Source: Gemmatimonadota bacterium | GTDB taxonomy: Bacteria; Gemmatimonadota; Gemmatimonadetes; Longimicrobiales; Gaopeijiaceae | Assembly (NCBI GenBank): GCA_022564055.1 | Contig: JADFMD010000015.1 | Span: 1-46,972, forward strand | Length of the DNA stretch: 46,972 nucleotides | Direction of reading: 5' to 3' | Part shown: positions 1 to 10,453 of the stretch, piece after piece | How the letters are laid out: each line of letters starts with the position of its first letter | Position numbering within the stretch: position 1 is the stretch's first letter | The notes under the pieces: model-generated | What the model was told of the DNA's origin: nothing | Seen by the model: only the letters and a program-made list of their open reading frames with translations | Database searches by the model: none | Made by a program: the position numbers and the translations under genes

Positions 1-576
1 GGACTCGTCTCCTCTGCTGTACCTCATGTTGAGGAGTCCCAGGCCCACCGACAGCACCCCTGCCGCGGAGGCCACGTTCGAGGACAGGATGGATCCGACC
101 CCCAGGCCGACCTGCTGGAGTTGCTGGCGGCTCATCCGGCTTGCGGTGTGGCGCGCCGTGACGTGCCCGATCTCGTGCCCGATGACCCCGGCGAGCTCGG
201 CCTCGGAGTTCAGGGCGGCCATGATGCCCCTGGTGATGAAGATGAACCCGCCCGGTAGCGCAAACGCATTCACCATCGGGTCGTCCACCAGCTTGAACGA
301 CCAGGGCAACGAGGGGCGCTCCGACCTGGACGCCATGTCGTTCCCGAGGTTGGTGACCAGGGCCTGAAGCGCCTCGGACTCGTACAGCCCGAAGGACTCC
401 GTAATCGGGCCATCCGCCTCCCGCCCCATTTCGATTTCCTGGGCCTCGCTCATCATCATGAACTGGCGCTGTCCCGTAGCCGGGTTCACGGCACACCCGG
501 TCACGCCCCATAGTACCGAAGCCAGAAAAATCGGTCCCAGTGAGAGGTCCTGGATACGCCTCGGGATACTCGTCAT
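1..576 (-). CDS. M48 family metalloprotease, lipoprotein-like (partial, C-terminus off window)
   Basis: Manual minus-strand translation from ATG at 576: MTSIPRRIQDLSLGPIFLASVLWGVTGCAVNPATGQRQFMMMSEAQEIEMG...GVIGHEIGHVTARHTASRMS; HEXXH zinc motif and lipobox-like Cys. Open to the window edge. Confidence 0.9.
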   Translation of the reverse strand, partial: MTSIPRRIQDLSLGPIFLASVLWGVTGCAVNPATGQRQFMMMSEAQEIEMGREADGPITESFGLYESEALQALVTNLGNDMASRSERPSLPWSFKLVDDPMVNAFALPGGFIFITRGIMAALNSEAELAGVIGHEIGHVTARHTASRMSRQQLQQVGLGVGSILSSNVASAAGVLSVGLGLLNMRYSRGDES

Positions 577-706
577 GAGCCTTCTCCGCTGACCGTGTGA
601 ATCTTCCTTGGAGTACTCAAACATAAACCTGAACTACGCTGCCGTGGAACGGAAACGGGGGTTGAATTTTCTTGACGGGCCGTACAGACCGAACGAGGTT
701 CCGCTC

Positions 707-1090
707 ATGAGTGTAGCCCCCAGAATCATCGTTTCCATAGTGGCGGTCACGCTGTTCTGGTCCTGTGGGAGCGGCGCGACCGACGTGACAGGCGATACCG
801 CGGGACGCGAGACGTTCATCGGGGCCTACCTGGCCTTGCGAAGCGAAGCGAGGAGCTCCCGATCGACCGAGCTCGAGGATGGGGTTCGGGACAGTATCCT
901 GACGGTCTATGACGTCACGGCGCAGGAACTCCTGGACTTCATCGACACCCACGGAGAGGATGTCCAGTTCATGCGTGACCTGTGGACCGAAATCGAAACC
1001 CGCATGGTCGAGCTCCTCGAACAGAACGCCCGCGACCGAGAGAACGAAGAAGACGAAGCGAACGAAGCGGACGCGATCCTGCCGGACTGA
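707..1090 (+). CDS. Hypothetical small lipoprotein/secreted protein with acidic C-terminus
   Basis: ORF MSVAPRIIVSIVAVTLFWSCGSGATD...: signal peptide with lipobox-like FWSC; ends 4 nt before the convergent guaA stop. Confidence 0.6.
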   Translation: MSVAPRIIVSIVAVTLFWSCGSGATDVTGDTAGRETFIGAYLALRSEARSSRSTELEDGVRDSILTVYDVTAQELLDFIDTHGEDVQFMRDLWTEIETRMVELLEQNARDRENEEDEANEADAILPD

Positions 1091-1094
1091 GCAG

Positions 1095-2639
1095 CTACTC
1101 CCATTCGATGGTCGCGGGCGGTTTGGACGACACATCGTAGCACACGCGGTTGACCCCCTCGACCTCATTCCCTATTCGGGACGAAATGCGCCCGAGAACC
1201 TCATGGGGGAACGGATACCAGTCCGCCGTCATCCCGTCCCGCGAGGTCACGGCTCGCAGAGCGATCACACTTTCGTACGTGCGATTATCCCCCATCACCC
1301 CCACCGCCTGGACAGGGAGAAGGACCGCGAACGCCTGCCAGATCTCATCATATAGTCCTGCCGACCTGATCTCCTCCAGGAAAATTTCGTCGGCCTCACG
1401 GAGCACATCGAGTCGTTCCTTGGTCACCGACCCGAGTACCCGGATGCCCAGCCCGGGACCGGGGAACGGGTGCCGGCCTATGAATTCGTCCGGTAGACCG
1501 AGTTCCCGGCCGACCCGCCGCACCTCGTCCTTGAAGAGCTCCCGCAGGGGCTCGACGAGCTCGAACGGCAGATTTTCTGGAAGTCCTCCCACATTGTGAT
1601 GGGTCTTGATGGTCTCCGAGGGTCCCCCCGTCGAGAAGGACTCGATCACGTCCGGATAGAGTGTTCCTTGAACGAGATGCCCCGCCTCGGTGCCCTCCTC
1701 CTCTGCGACCCGTGCGAACACCTCGATGAACACGCGGCCGATCGCCTTCCGCTTTTCTTCGGGGTCCTCGATCCCATCGAGCGCCGAGAGGAACTCGTCC
1801 GCCGCATCGACGACCACCAGACGGACCTCCATGTGCTTACGGAACGTACCCTCGACGTGCTCCCGCTCATGCTTTCGGAGGAGGCCGTTGTCGACGAAGA
1901 TGCACGTGAGCCGGTCCCCGATGGCACGGTGAACGAGGGCCGCGGCAACCGAAGAATCGACACCGCCGGAGAGCCCGCAAATGGCGGTCCCGTCTCCCAT
2001 CGTGGTTCGAATTTTCTCGACCGACTCCTGCACGAACGCACCCGCCGTCCACGTGGGGCGGCACCCGCAGATCCGGAAAAGAAAATTCGAGATGATCTCT
2101 TCACCGCGGGGCGTATGGGCTACCTCCGGATGAAACTGAACCCCGAAAATGGGACGTTCCGAATGCCGAAACGCCGCTACGGGCAGAGTCTCGGTCGAGG
2201 CCAACGCACGGTAACCCTCCGGTGGCTGGTCGACATGATCGGCGTGCGAACACCACACCTGTGTCGGCTCCTCGGGAAGAAACCCATGGAACAGGTCTCC
2301 GGGCTCGACGACGGTGAGCTCGGCCCGACCATACTCCCGGCGTCCCACGGCGACCTCACCGCCCTCCAACTTCGCGATGATCTGCATTCCGTAGCAGATC
2401 CCCAGAATCGGAACGCCCAGGTGGAGGAGCTCAGCCTCCATGGTGGGCACACCTTCGTCGTAGACCGAGGCCGGGCCACCCGAGAGGATGATCCCCTTGG
2501 GGGACCATTCTCGAATCCACTCCAGCGAACGCGTAGGGGGATGAATTTCGGAGTACACCTGTTCTTCCCGGATACGGCGGGCGATGAGCTGCGTGTATTG
2601 GGAGCCGAAATCCAAAATCAGGACGCGATCGTGCTTCAC
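1095..2639 (-). CDS. guaA: GMP synthase (glutamine-hydrolysing)
   Basis: [37 protein letters not shown]-terminal [11 protein letters not shown]. Confidence 0.98.
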   Translation of the reverse strand: MKHDRVLILDFGSQYTQLIARRIREEQVYSEIHPPTRSLEWIREWSPKGIILSGGPASVYDEGVPTMEAELLHLGVPILGICYGMQIIAKLEGGEVAVGRREYGRAELTVVEPGDLFHGFLPEEPTQVWCSHADHVDQPPEGYRALASTETLPVAAFRHSERPIFGVQFHPEVAHTPRGEEIISNFLFRICGCRPTWTAGAFVQESVEKIRTTMGDGTAICGLSGGVDSSVAAALVHRAIGDRLTCIFVDNGLLRKHEREHVEGTFRKHMEVRLVVVDAADEFLSALDGIEDPEEKRKAIGRVFIEVFARVAEEEGTEAGHLVQGTLYPDVIESFSTGGPSETIKTHHNVGGLPENLPFELVEPLRELFKDEVRRVGRELGLPDEFIGRHPFPGPGLGIRVLGSVTKERLDVLREADEIFLEEIRSAGLYDEIWQAFAVLLPVQAVGVMGDNRTYESVIALRAVTSRDGMTADWYPFPHEVLGRISSRIGNEVEGVNRVCYDVSSKPPATIEWE

Positions 2640-3892
2640 AGCGTCTCCCCTAGGAGCAAATCGTCGAGACTTTCACGGCGGCGAGCCAGAACGACCTCGG
2701 CACCGTCCACCACGATCTCTGCGGGCTTACGCCGGGAGTTGTAGTTGGATGCCATCACGAAGCCGTAGGCGCCCACCGTATGCACAGCAAGAAGGTCGCC
2801 GTGAGCGGGCATTTGAAGGCTCCGGTCCCGCGCGAGAAAATCCCCGGTCTCGCAAATCGGACCGACCACGTCCACGATTTCGTGCGCCGCCTCGTCGCGT
2901 GAGACCACGGGCTCGATCCGATGAAAACCCTGGTAGTGGCTCGGACGTATGAGGTCGGTCATGCCACCGTCCATGATCACGAAGGTCTTAGAACCGGAAC
3001 GCTTTACGTAAAGCACCTCGGTCACGAGAATCCCCGCCTCGCCGACGATGAACCGGCCCGGTTCCAGAATCAGGCGCATTCCCGTCTCGGCAACCCTCGG
3101 TACCACGATGGCAGCCAGATCCTCCACCGACATTCCGTCCTCTTCGTCGTACCCCACTCCGTAGCCCCCACCCAGATCCAGGAAGTCGAGGTCGATCCCC
3201 TCAGCACGCGCTTCCGCCGCTAGGCGCAAGACCTGGTCGAGCGCTTTTTCGTAGGGCGCCGGCTCCATGATCTGTGATCCAATGTGGACGTCGATTCCTC
3301 GGATTTCGAGCATGGGATGGTCGGCAGCCGAGCGATATAGGTCCAGGACCTGATCCACCGGGATCCCGAATTTCGTAGCCCCGTGGCCGGTCCGTGTGTA
3401 TTCGTGGGGCGTGTCGGCGACGATGTCCGGATTGACGCGGAGCGCTATCGGCGCGGGTTTGCCCAACCGCGTCGCCACCCGCCCCAGTACCTGAAGCTCC
3501 TCGGCGCTCTCGACGTTGAACGCGAGGATCCCGGCATCCAGCGCCGCTTCCATCTCCTCTTCGGTTTTTCCCACTCCTGCGAAGACCATATCGTTCGCAG
3601 AGATCCCGGCCGCGAGGCACCGGTGGAGCTCTCCCAGGCTCACGATATCCGCTCCCGCACCGAGGGCCTTGAGCCTCCGAAGGATTTCCAGGTTTGAGTT
3701 GGCCTTGACCGAATAGGCGATCAGAAGATCCACGCCGGAAAAAGCCGCCTCGATCCGCCGGTATGCGGCTTCAATTACGCCGGCGTCGTATACGTAAAGC
3801 GGCGACCCGAATTCGGCGACCAGTTCGGTAACCCTGCGCTCACCGGCCCACAACTCGCCGTCGATGCGGGGAAAGGGCGACGTCAGGGCCAT
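2636..3892 (-). CDS. lysA: Diaminopimelate decarboxylase
   Basis: [13 protein letters not shown] (PLP lysine), [29 protein letters not shown]; 4-nt ATGA overlap with guaA. ATG at 3892 chosen over the longer ORF, which runs into proS. Confidence 0.96.
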   Translation of the reverse strand: MALTSPFPRIDGELWAGERRVTELVAEFGSPLYVYDAGVIEAAYRRIEAAFSGVDLLIAYSVKANSNLEILRRLKALGAGADIVSLGELHRCLAAGISANDMVFAGVGKTEEEMEAALDAGILAFNVESAEELQVLGRVATRLGKPAPIALRVNPDIVADTPHEYTRTGHGATKFGIPVDQVLDLYRSAADHPMLEIRGIDVHIGSQIMEPAPYEKALDQVLRLAAEARAEGIDLDFLDLGGGYGVGYDEEDGMSVEDLAAIVVPRVAETGMRLILEPGRFIVGEAGILVTEVLYVKRSGSKTFVIMDGGMTDLIRPSHYQGFHRIEPVVSRDEAAHEIVDVVGPICETGDFLARDRSLQMPAHGDLLAVHTVGAYGFVMASNYNSRRKPAEIVVDGAEVVLARRRESLDDLLLGETL

Positions 3893-3908
3893 GCGGTGCT
3901 GATGGGCG

Positions 3909-5369
3909 TCAATACGCTCTTGCCCACACGACCTCCATGGTGGCGTCACCCTCGCCCCCGATGCACTTCTGGGGGGCCTCTGCGGATCGAAATTCTTCTT
4001 GTGGGATGCATCGAAGCGTGGCCTTCGTCTCCTCCTTGATGCGCTCCTCCACAGCCGGGTCTCCGCTCCACCCCGTGTAGACGTAACCGCCCGAGCCCTC
4101 CACGATCTCGGCGAGCTCGCCAATGGTCTTCACACCGCGATGGGAATTCTCTTCCCGGCGGGCCAACGCGGCGGCCAGGAGCTGCGCCTGGAAGGCGTCG
4201 AGCCGCTCCGGAATCGTTGCGAGCGCCTCGGCCTCCGGAAGGAATTCCTTGCGTGGCTCCTCCTCCCCACGCACGCGTTTGACCAGAACGACTTGGTCTT
4301 TTTCCATGTCCTTCGGCCCAACCTCCATCCGTATGGGGACACCCTTCCGCTCCCACTCGTAGAACTTGTTACCCGGACTCAGGTGGTCTCGGGCGTCGAC
4401 CTTGGCACGCACATCTCGCTCCTCCAGGGCACTTCGGAGAGCTTCGGCCTTTGCGAGGACCGGGCCGACATCGTCACCCTTGAGGATCGGGACGATGATC
4501 ACTTGTGTCGGCGCCAGCTTCGGGGGTAATACAAGCCCCTGATCATCGCCGTGCGTCATTACGAGAGCCCCCACGAGGCGCGTCGATACGCCCCAGGACG
4601 TGTTCCAGCCGTACTCCTCCTTACCTTCTTCGGTCTGAAAAGTGAGATCGAACTGCTTGGAGAAATTCTGGCCGAGGAAGTGGGTCGTGCCGGCCTGGAG
4701 CGCGCGATTGTCCTGCATCATCGCTTCACACGAATAACTGCGAACCGCGCCGGCGAACTTCTCGGCATCGGACTTGAGCCCGGTGACCGGCGGCATGGCC
4801 ATCCACTCCTCCATGAAGGTCCGGTAAACACCCAGCATACGTAGCGTGTGCTCCTCCGCCTCTTCCGCTGTTGCGTGTACGGTATGCCCCTCCTGCCACA
4901 AGAACTCGGAGGTGCGCAGGAACAGCCGGGTGCGTAGCTCCCACCGGACGACGTTCGCCCACTGGTTTATGAGCAGGGGAAGATCGCGGTAGCTCTGGAT
5001 CCACTTCGCGTACATCGACATGATGACGGTCTCGGAGGTGGGCCGCACCACCAAGGGCTCCTCGAGCTCCTTTCCGCCGGCATGTGTCACCACCGCGAGC
5101 TCTGGCTTGAAGCCTTCGATGTGCGCCTTCTCCTTCTCGAGGAAGCTCATCGGAATCAGGAGTGGGAAATATGCGTTCTCGTGGCCCGTCGCCTTGAACA
5201 TGTCGTCCAGAGCTCGCTGCATGTTTTCCCAGATCGCATAACCCCACGGCCGGATGACCATGCTCCCCTTTACCGGGGCGTGATCAGCGAGCTCCGACCG
5301 GAGAACCAACTGGTTGTACCAGGCCGAGAAGTCCTCGGCGCGGGGCGTCAGCTTCTTATCGTCCGCCAT
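3909..5369 (-). CDS. proS: Prolyl-tRNA synthetase, archaeal/eukaryote-like (type 3)
   Basis: MADDKKLTPRAEDFSAWYNQLVLRSELADHAPVKGSMVIRPWGYAIWE...; VRPTSETVIMSMYAKW; RTSEFLWQEGHTVHAT. Confidence 0.96.
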   Translation of the reverse strand: MADDKKLTPRAEDFSAWYNQLVLRSELADHAPVKGSMVIRPWGYAIWENMQRALDDMFKATGHENAYFPLLIPMSFLEKEKAHIEGFKPELAVVTHAGGKELEEPLVVRPTSETVIMSMYAKWIQSYRDLPLLINQWANVVRWELRTRLFLRTSEFLWQEGHTVHATAEEAEEHTLRMLGVYRTFMEEWMAMPPVTGLKSDAEKFAGAVRSYSCEAMMQDNRALQAGTTHFLGQNFSKQFDLTFQTEEGKEEYGWNTSWGVSTRLVGALVMTHGDDQGLVLPPKLAPTQVIIVPILKGDDVGPVLAKAEALRSALEERDVRAKVDARDHLSPGNKFYEWERKGVPIRMEVGPKDMEKDQVVLVKRVRGEEEPRKEFLPEAEALATIPERLDAFQAQLLAAALARREENSHRGVKTIGELAEIVEGSGGYVYTGWSGDPAVEERIKEETKATLRCIPQEEFRSAEAPQKCIGGEGDATMEVVWARAY

Positions 5370-5685
5370 CGTCTCTCTTCTCGGCGTCATCCTCGGTGGG
5401 CGCGGCATCGGCAGTACCAGGAACGCCTTCTCGCTCCCGCTCAGCGCGGCGCTCCCGCCTTAACGCTATCCAGCCGGGCACAACGAAGAACAGAAGCGAC
5501 GAAAGGGTCCATGTCAGCCTGAACGGTACGCCGGTCGCACTCCCGACCACCAAAGCCACGAGGCCCCCGGCGAGCAAGGCGAGCGCCATCGCGACGCCCA
5601 GGATCACGTACTCCAGAACGTTTAAGCGGCGGATGGCGGTCACCATCATCCGCCTGGTTTCGGGATGTGCTCCACGCCGGCTCAC
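5356..5685 (-). CDS. Hypothetical small membrane protein (about two TM helices, charged tail)
   Basis: ORF of 109 aa with hydrophobic VILGVAMALALLAGGLVALVVG and FRLTWTLSSLLFFVVPGWIAL; 4-nt ATGA overlap with hisS and 14-nt overlap with proS. Confidence 0.7.
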   Translation of the reverse strand: MSRRGAHPETRRMMVTAIRRLNVLEYVILGVAMALALLAGGLVALVVGSATGVPFRLTWTLSSLLFFVVPGWIALRRERRAEREREGVPGTADAAPTEDDAEKRDDGGR

Positions 5686-6974
5686 TGGAGCTCCTTCAGC
5701 GGGACCTCTCGCTCCTCACCGGAATCCATGTTGCGCAGCACCGCACAGTCTCGAGCGACCTCATCCGGTCCCAGAACGATGACCTCACGAGCGCCGGCGT
5801 TGCCGGCCGCGGTGAACTGCTTCCGAACCGGCTGCTCACGCAGCGAATACTGCACGCCGGCTCCCTTTTCGCGCTGCGCATGAGCGATGGCTTGGGCGAG
5901 TTTACGGTGCTCTTCGCCGATGATCACGATGAAATAGTCCACCTTCGGCGCCACCGACGGCGCTAGATCTAGGGCGCGGAGAAGCTCGCCGAGCACGACA
6001 TCGCCCATCCCGAATCCGACCGCCGGGAGAGGGTCGCCCCCGACCAACTCGAGCAAACGATCGTATCGCCCGCCCCCACAGATCGAACGTAGCTCTCCCT
6101 TTCGGTCGAAAATTTCGAACACGATCCCCGTGTAGTAGGCCAAGCCCCGGACGATGCGAAGATCAAACTCGACGTACGAGGCGAACCCCATGGCTTCCAG
6201 AGAGCCGAAGTACTCCTCCATCCGCTCCAGCTCGACGGCGACCGCTTCAAGCTCACCGAATTCACCTTTGACCCCGTCGAGGCCACCCCGCCCGCTTTGA
6301 TTGAGCAGTTCGAGCGTGGACCGGGCACGTCCCTCGTCCAACCCCACCTCCGCCTGAAGGCGGTCCAGCGAGTGGTCCGGCGGCGCACGCTCCATCTTGT
6401 CGATGACCACGAAGGCGGCCGGAAGCCGCTCCTTCTCGACGCCGATCGCCAACAGGACCGCCGTGAGGAGGCGCCGATCCGAGACGCGCGCGTACACGTC
6501 GTCATGACCGAGTCCAAGGTCGCGGAGCCCGTCGAGAGCCACCGCGATCACCTCGACGTCGGCCCCCACACCCTCCTCTCCGATCACATCCACGTTCCAC
6601 TGAAAATGCTCTCGCAGGCGCCCCTTCTGCTGCCGTTCATAACGAAACAGCTGGGGGACCGAAAACCATCGAATTGGCTTCGGCATGGACCGATGGCGCT
6701 CGCCGAGGATCCTGGCCAGGGAAGGCGTCATCTCCGGCCTCAAGGCAACTTTCCGATCACCCTTGTCCTGGAAATGGTAGAGTTGGCCGACGATTTCCTC
6801 GCCACTTTTTTCCACGTACAGATCTAGGAGCTCCAGAGGAGGGCCATCGTACTCCTGGAATCCATATAGGGCTGAAACCCGACGCCATGCGCCCAGGATA
6901 TGCTCACGGAACGCGAGGTCCTCGGGAAGAAAATCCCGGAAACCCGGGAGCCGCGCGAACGTCTGCTTGGACAT
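5682..6974 (-). CDS. hisS: Histidyl-tRNA synthetase
   Basis: LPGFRDFLPED, RPEMTPSLARI, LFRYERQQKGRLREHFQWNVD, ICGGGRYDRL. Confidence 0.97.
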   Translation of the reverse strand: MSKQTFARLPGFRDFLPEDLAFREHILGAWRRVSALYGFQEYDGPPLELLDLYVEKSGEEIVGQLYHFQDKGDRKVALRPEMTPSLARILGERHRSMPKPIRWFSVPQLFRYERQQKGRLREHFQWNVDVIGEEGVGADVEVIAVALDGLRDLGLGHDDVYARVSDRRLLTAVLLAIGVEKERLPAAFVVIDKMERAPPDHSLDRLQAEVGLDEGRARSTLELLNQSGRGGLDGVKGEFGELEAVAVELERMEEYFGSLEAMGFASYVEFDLRIVRGLAYYTGIVFEIFDRKGELRSICGGGRYDRLLELVGGDPLPAVGFGMGDVVLGELLRALDLAPSVAPKVDYFIVIIGEEHRKLAQAIAHAQREKGAGVQYSLREQPVRKQFTAAGNAGAREVIVLGPDEVARDCAVLRNMDSGEEREVPLKELQ

Positions 6975-7031
6975 GCGGGCGAATCTAAACTTACGGTGGG
7001 GAAAGTACAGTGGGCGGAAATTCCGCCTACC

Positions 7032-8378
7032 TCATACACTCTCCAGGCCGAGCCCCCGCATGGCGTCCCCTACCGTATGGGCCGATCCGGTCACCACAAT
7101 CGTGCCTGAGCCCGCGAGCTCCCGGGCCCGATCGAGAGCCTCGTCGAAGTCCGTCCAAATCTCCGCCATTCCCGACCCTGTTTCCGCGATCGCCGCGTGG
7201 GGGTCCCATCTGCGCTCCAAGGGTGCGGAAGGCGCTTGCGTGAGCACCGCGTGGTCCGCCTTCGCAAAAAGAGGCGGAAGCATCTCCCGCCAATCCTTGT
7301 CGCCAAGCACAGCTGTAAGAATCACTAGGGGACGCGGAAGCTCCAGCCGTCCCAGTACGGAGGCAAGCGCCGCGGCACCGGCCGTATTGTGGGCGATATC
7401 GAACACCCACGTCCTTCCTTCGAGATGCTCCACCTGCACGCGGCCGGGCCAGTTTACCCGCGAAACACCCTCCACGAGCGCCGTGCGCTCGGGGCGGAAA
7501 TGCGGTGGCATCCGGTCCAGCAACGCCACGGCCAACGCACCATTCACGGCCTGATGGTCACCCGGTAGGGGGGTCCGGAGGCGGAGCCTACCCCAGGCCA
7601 TGGTCGACACATCGAAGGCTGTGTGGTCCTCCCCCACGTCCACCGACATCAAACCGGGGTCGGACGCGACGTGGATGAAGGGAGCCTCCAGGGAGTCGCA
7701 GGTGGTGGAGAGCACGGATCGAATACGGGCATCCCGCTCGGCGGTGAGCAGGGGGACGCCTTTCTTGATGATACCCGCCTTTTCCAAGGCGATTTCGTTC
7801 AGGGTCGAGCCGAGATAATCACAGTGATCCAGGTCCACGTTGGTGATGGCGGTAAGGAACGGAGCCACGACATTCGTGGCATCGAGCCTGCCACCCAACC
7901 CAACCTCGATGACGGAGACCTCAACCCCCCTTCTCTGAAAGAGATGGAAGGCAAGGCCTGTCGTCGCCTCGAAAAACGTGAGTGAGTGCCGCCTGATTTC
8001 CGGATCGAGCTCCTGAGCCAACTCACGGAGTTCATCATCTTCGACCAGATCTCCGGCGATCTGAAAACGTTCCCGGAAGGCGCAGAGGTGGGGCGATGTG
8101 TAGAGCCCGACCCGGTGGCCCGCGTGGTTCAACACCGATGCCACAGTCGAAGCTACCGAGCCTTTCCCGTTGGTCCCTCCCACATGCACACACGGAATCG
8201 GGAGGTGAGGATCCCCCGTGTCGCGAAGAAAGGCCTCCATCCGCTCCAGGCCCCATCGAATGCCGTGCTCCACATGTGGAAACAGGTCGTCGAGAAGGGG
8301 GTCCCCGGGCACTTTGGTCAGTGGATTGGGCTGCTCGGCCGGTGAGGGACCAGAGGTCCAACCGAGCACTGCCATCAA
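7032..8378 (-). CDS. folC: Bifunctional folylpolyglutamate synthase/dihydrofolate synthase
   Basis: HVGGTNGKGSVASTVASVL, YTSPHLCAFRERFQI, EVGLGGRLDATNVV, DIAHNTAGAAALA. Confidence 0.95.
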   Translation of the reverse strand: MMAVLGWTSGPSPAEQPNPLTKVPGDPLLDDLFPHVEHGIRWGLERMEAFLRDTGDPHLPIPCVHVGGTNGKGSVASTVASVLNHAGHRVGLYTSPHLCAFRERFQIAGDLVEDDELRELAQELDPEIRRHSLTFFEATTGLAFHLFQRRGVEVSVIEVGLGGRLDATNVVAPFLTAITNVDLDHCDYLGSTLNEIALEKAGIIKKGVPLLTAERDARIRSVLSTTCDSLEAPFIHVASDPGLMSVDVGEDHTAFDVSTMAWGRLRLRTPLPGDHQAVNGALAVALLDRMPPHFRPERTALVEGVSRVNWPGRVQVEHLEGRTWVFDIAHNTAGAAALASVLGRLELPRPLVILTAVLGDKDWREMLPPLFAKADHAVLTQAPSAPLERRWDPHAAIAETGSGMAEIWTDFDEALDRARELAGSGTIVVTGSAHTVGDAMRGLGLESV

Positions 8379-9214
8379 GCGATCATATGGCGGAGAAGGA
8401 CTCCGAGAGTCGTCTTCAGTTCCCTTCGATCCACCACGAGATCAATCATCCCGTGTTGAAGCAGAAACTCCGAGCGTTGAAAACCGTCGGGCAGCTCCTG
8501 GCCCAGGGTCTCAGCGATGACCCGCGGGCCCGCGAAACCGATCAGCGCGCCGGGTTCGGCGAGGTTGATGTCTCCAAGCATCGCATGCGAGGCCGTGGTT
8601 CCTCCCGTCGTCGGATCGGTAATGAGCGAGATGTACGGCAAGCACGCCTCGTGTAGGCGAGCTAGCACGGTCGAGGTTTTCGCCAACTGCATCAGCGAGT
8701 AGATGCCCTCCTGCATGCGCGCGCCGCCGGAGGCGCTCACGATGATCAGCGGCTCTTTCCGCTCCAACGCAGTCCGTCCCGCCCGGGCGATCTTTTCCCC
8801 TACCGCAGAGCCCATGGACCCACCGACGAAGCGGAAGTCCATCACGGCAAGGGTCAAGCTGAGGCCGTCGAGGGTTCCGGTGCCCGCGAGGAGGGCACTC
8901 TTCCGGCCCACCTTCGCCTCTGCAGCCTTCAGGCGTGTCTTATACGGTTCGAGGTCTTTGAACTCGAGGGGGTCCTTGCTGTACACACCCACGTCGATCT
9001 CTTCGAAGGAACCCTCGTCGAGCAGAATCTCCACATACCGCTCGGGGGTAATCCGGAAATGGTGCCCGCAGCTGGGACAGACCTGGAAATTTTGCGCGAG
9101 TTTCTCGGCGTACAAGATTTCGCCGCAGCCCCGGCACTTGTCGAAGACATCGGCCGGCAGGTCCCGCCGGTCCTGCGATTTCAGGGGTTTCTTGTCTTTA
9201 CGAAACCAAGCCAT
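8375..9214 (-). CDS. accD: Acetyl-CoA carboxylase carboxyltransferase subunit beta
   Basis: Zinc ribbon CRGCGEILYAEKLAQNFQVCPSCGHHFR; GGSMGSAVGEKIARA; SASGGARMQEGIYSLMQLAKT. Confidence 0.97.
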   Translation of the reverse strand: MAWFRKDKKPLKSQDRRDLPADVFDKCRGCGEILYAEKLAQNFQVCPSCGHHFRITPERYVEILLDEGSFEEIDVGVYSKDPLEFKDLEPYKTRLKAAEAKVGRKSALLAGTGTLDGLSLTLAVMDFRFVGGSMGSAVGEKIARAGRTALERKEPLIIVSASGGARMQEGIYSLMQLAKTSTVLARLHEACLPYISLITDPTTGGTTASHAMLGDINLAEPGALIGFAGPRVIAETLGQELPDGFQRSEFLLQHGMIDLVVDRRELKTTLGVLLRHMIA

Positions 9215-10453
9215 CTATTCTTCGCCGGCCAGTTTCGCCGCCACGGCAACGGCGACCCAAGACATCAGGAGGAAGGTCCCACCGTAACTTACGAACGGCA
9301 GGGGAATGCCCGTCACCGGCACCATGCCGACCGTCATGCCGATATTGACGAAGATGTGGACGAGCCAGGCTCCGAAGATACCGAAGATCACAAGGCCTGC
9401 AAACGGATCGGCTTCTCCCTCGGCCATCTTCACAAGCCGATAAAGAATGAACGCGAATAACGACAGCGTGAGGATCGTTCCCAGGTATCCCAACTCCTCT
9501 CCGATTACGGAGAAAATGAAGTCCGTGTGCTGCTCGGGCAGAAAGTCGAAACGTTTCTGTGTCCCGGCCGTAAAACCCTTTCCGGTCGGGCCGCCGCTGC
9601 CGATGGCCACCATCGACTGAATCACGTGGTAGCCCGCCCCCCGGGGATCGACGCTCGGGTCCAGATACACCAGAATGCGATTGCGTTGATACTGAGCCAA
9701 AGAATTCCAGAGCGGTGTGGAGATGGTCCCCGCTACCAGGTTCGCGAGGATGACCGAGAGCGATTCTACCAAGAAAAGACGGTACCGGTAGAGATATAGG
9801 GCCCCGATCAGGAACACGAAGGACGCGGCCCAGATTCGAGGGTCGTAGCTGAGCACGAGGGAGATGCCCGGGCTCAAAAGCAACGCCATCATCCCGATCG
9901 GCGTCCCAGCCCAAAACAGCGCAGCGAAGAGAATTCCGACGAAGGCGAGAGCCGTGCCGAGATCCGGTTGCAGGATGACGAGCGCCAACGGTACTCCCAC
10001 GATGACCGCAGGAAACACGAGCGCCCGGACATTCGCCGGATCTTCCGTACGGCTCCCCAAATACCTCGCCAACGCGAGAATCGTGGCGAGCTTGGCAAAT
10101 TCGGAGGGCTGAAAACGCATGAAGCCGAGGTCCAGGAAGCTCTTCACACCGGCAGCCGTACCCGAGCCGGTTCCCACGATGAGCGTGAGAACGAGAAGGA
10201 GAACGCTCACGACGTAGGCGGGCACCGCAACCCACTCGAACCAACGGGGCCCGATCAGGCGGATGATCGTGAACGACACCAGCGCGATCACCGCCCACTG
10301 GCCTTGGCGAATCCAGGCCCCTTCGGTGATCGGGCTCGGGATGTTCAGGACGCCGGCCGAATAGATCATGGCGACCCCGAAAGCCGTCATCGCGAGCACC
10401 GCCAGGAACAAGGACGGATCGCCCACCCAGCGCTGAAAAAGCCTACCGATCAT
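9215..10453 (-). CDS. rodA: Rod shape-determining protein RodA (SEDS peptidoglycan glycosyltransferase)
   Basis: Polytopic protein; FLDLGFMRFQPSEFAKLATI, LQPDLGTAL, HVIQSMVAIGSGGPTGKGF, EQHTDFIFSVIGEELGYLG, GIPLPFVSYGGTFLL. Confidence 0.96.
   Translation of the reverse strand: MIGRLFQRWVGDPSLFLAVLAMTAFGVAMIYSAGVLNIPSPITEGAWIRQGQWAVIALVSFTIIRLIGPRWFEWVAVPAYVVSVLLLVLTLIVGTGSGTAAGVKSFLDLGFMRFQPSEFAKLATILALARYLGSRTEDPANVRALVFPAVIVGVPLALVILQPDLGTALAFVGILFAALFWAGTPIGMMALLLSPGISLVLSYDPRIWAASFVFLIGALYLYRYRLFLVESLSVILANLVAGTISTPLWNSLAQYQRNRILVYLDPSVDPRGAGYHVIQSMVAIGSGGPTGKGFTAGTQKRFDFLPEQHTDFIFSVIGEELGYLGTILTLSLFAFILYRLVKMAEGEADPFAGLVIFGIFGAWLVHIFVNIGMTVGMVPVTGIPLPFVSYGGTFLLMSWVAVAVAAKLAGEE

Noticed and set aside
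2000-2020. tRNA T-loop-like ggttcgaatt
   Set aside because: Inside guaA coding sequence with no cloverleaf around it.
1596-2744. 382-aa plus-strand ORF
   Set aside because: Antisense to guaA/lysA; no recognisable domains; high-GC shadow ORF.
3893-4123. N-terminal extension of lysA ORF
   Set aside because: Lies inside proS and is Arg-rich; lysA starts naturally at [15 protein letters not shown].
9198-10298. 366-aa minus-strand ORF
   Set aside because: Alternative frame of rodA; the rodA frame has all SEDS motifs.
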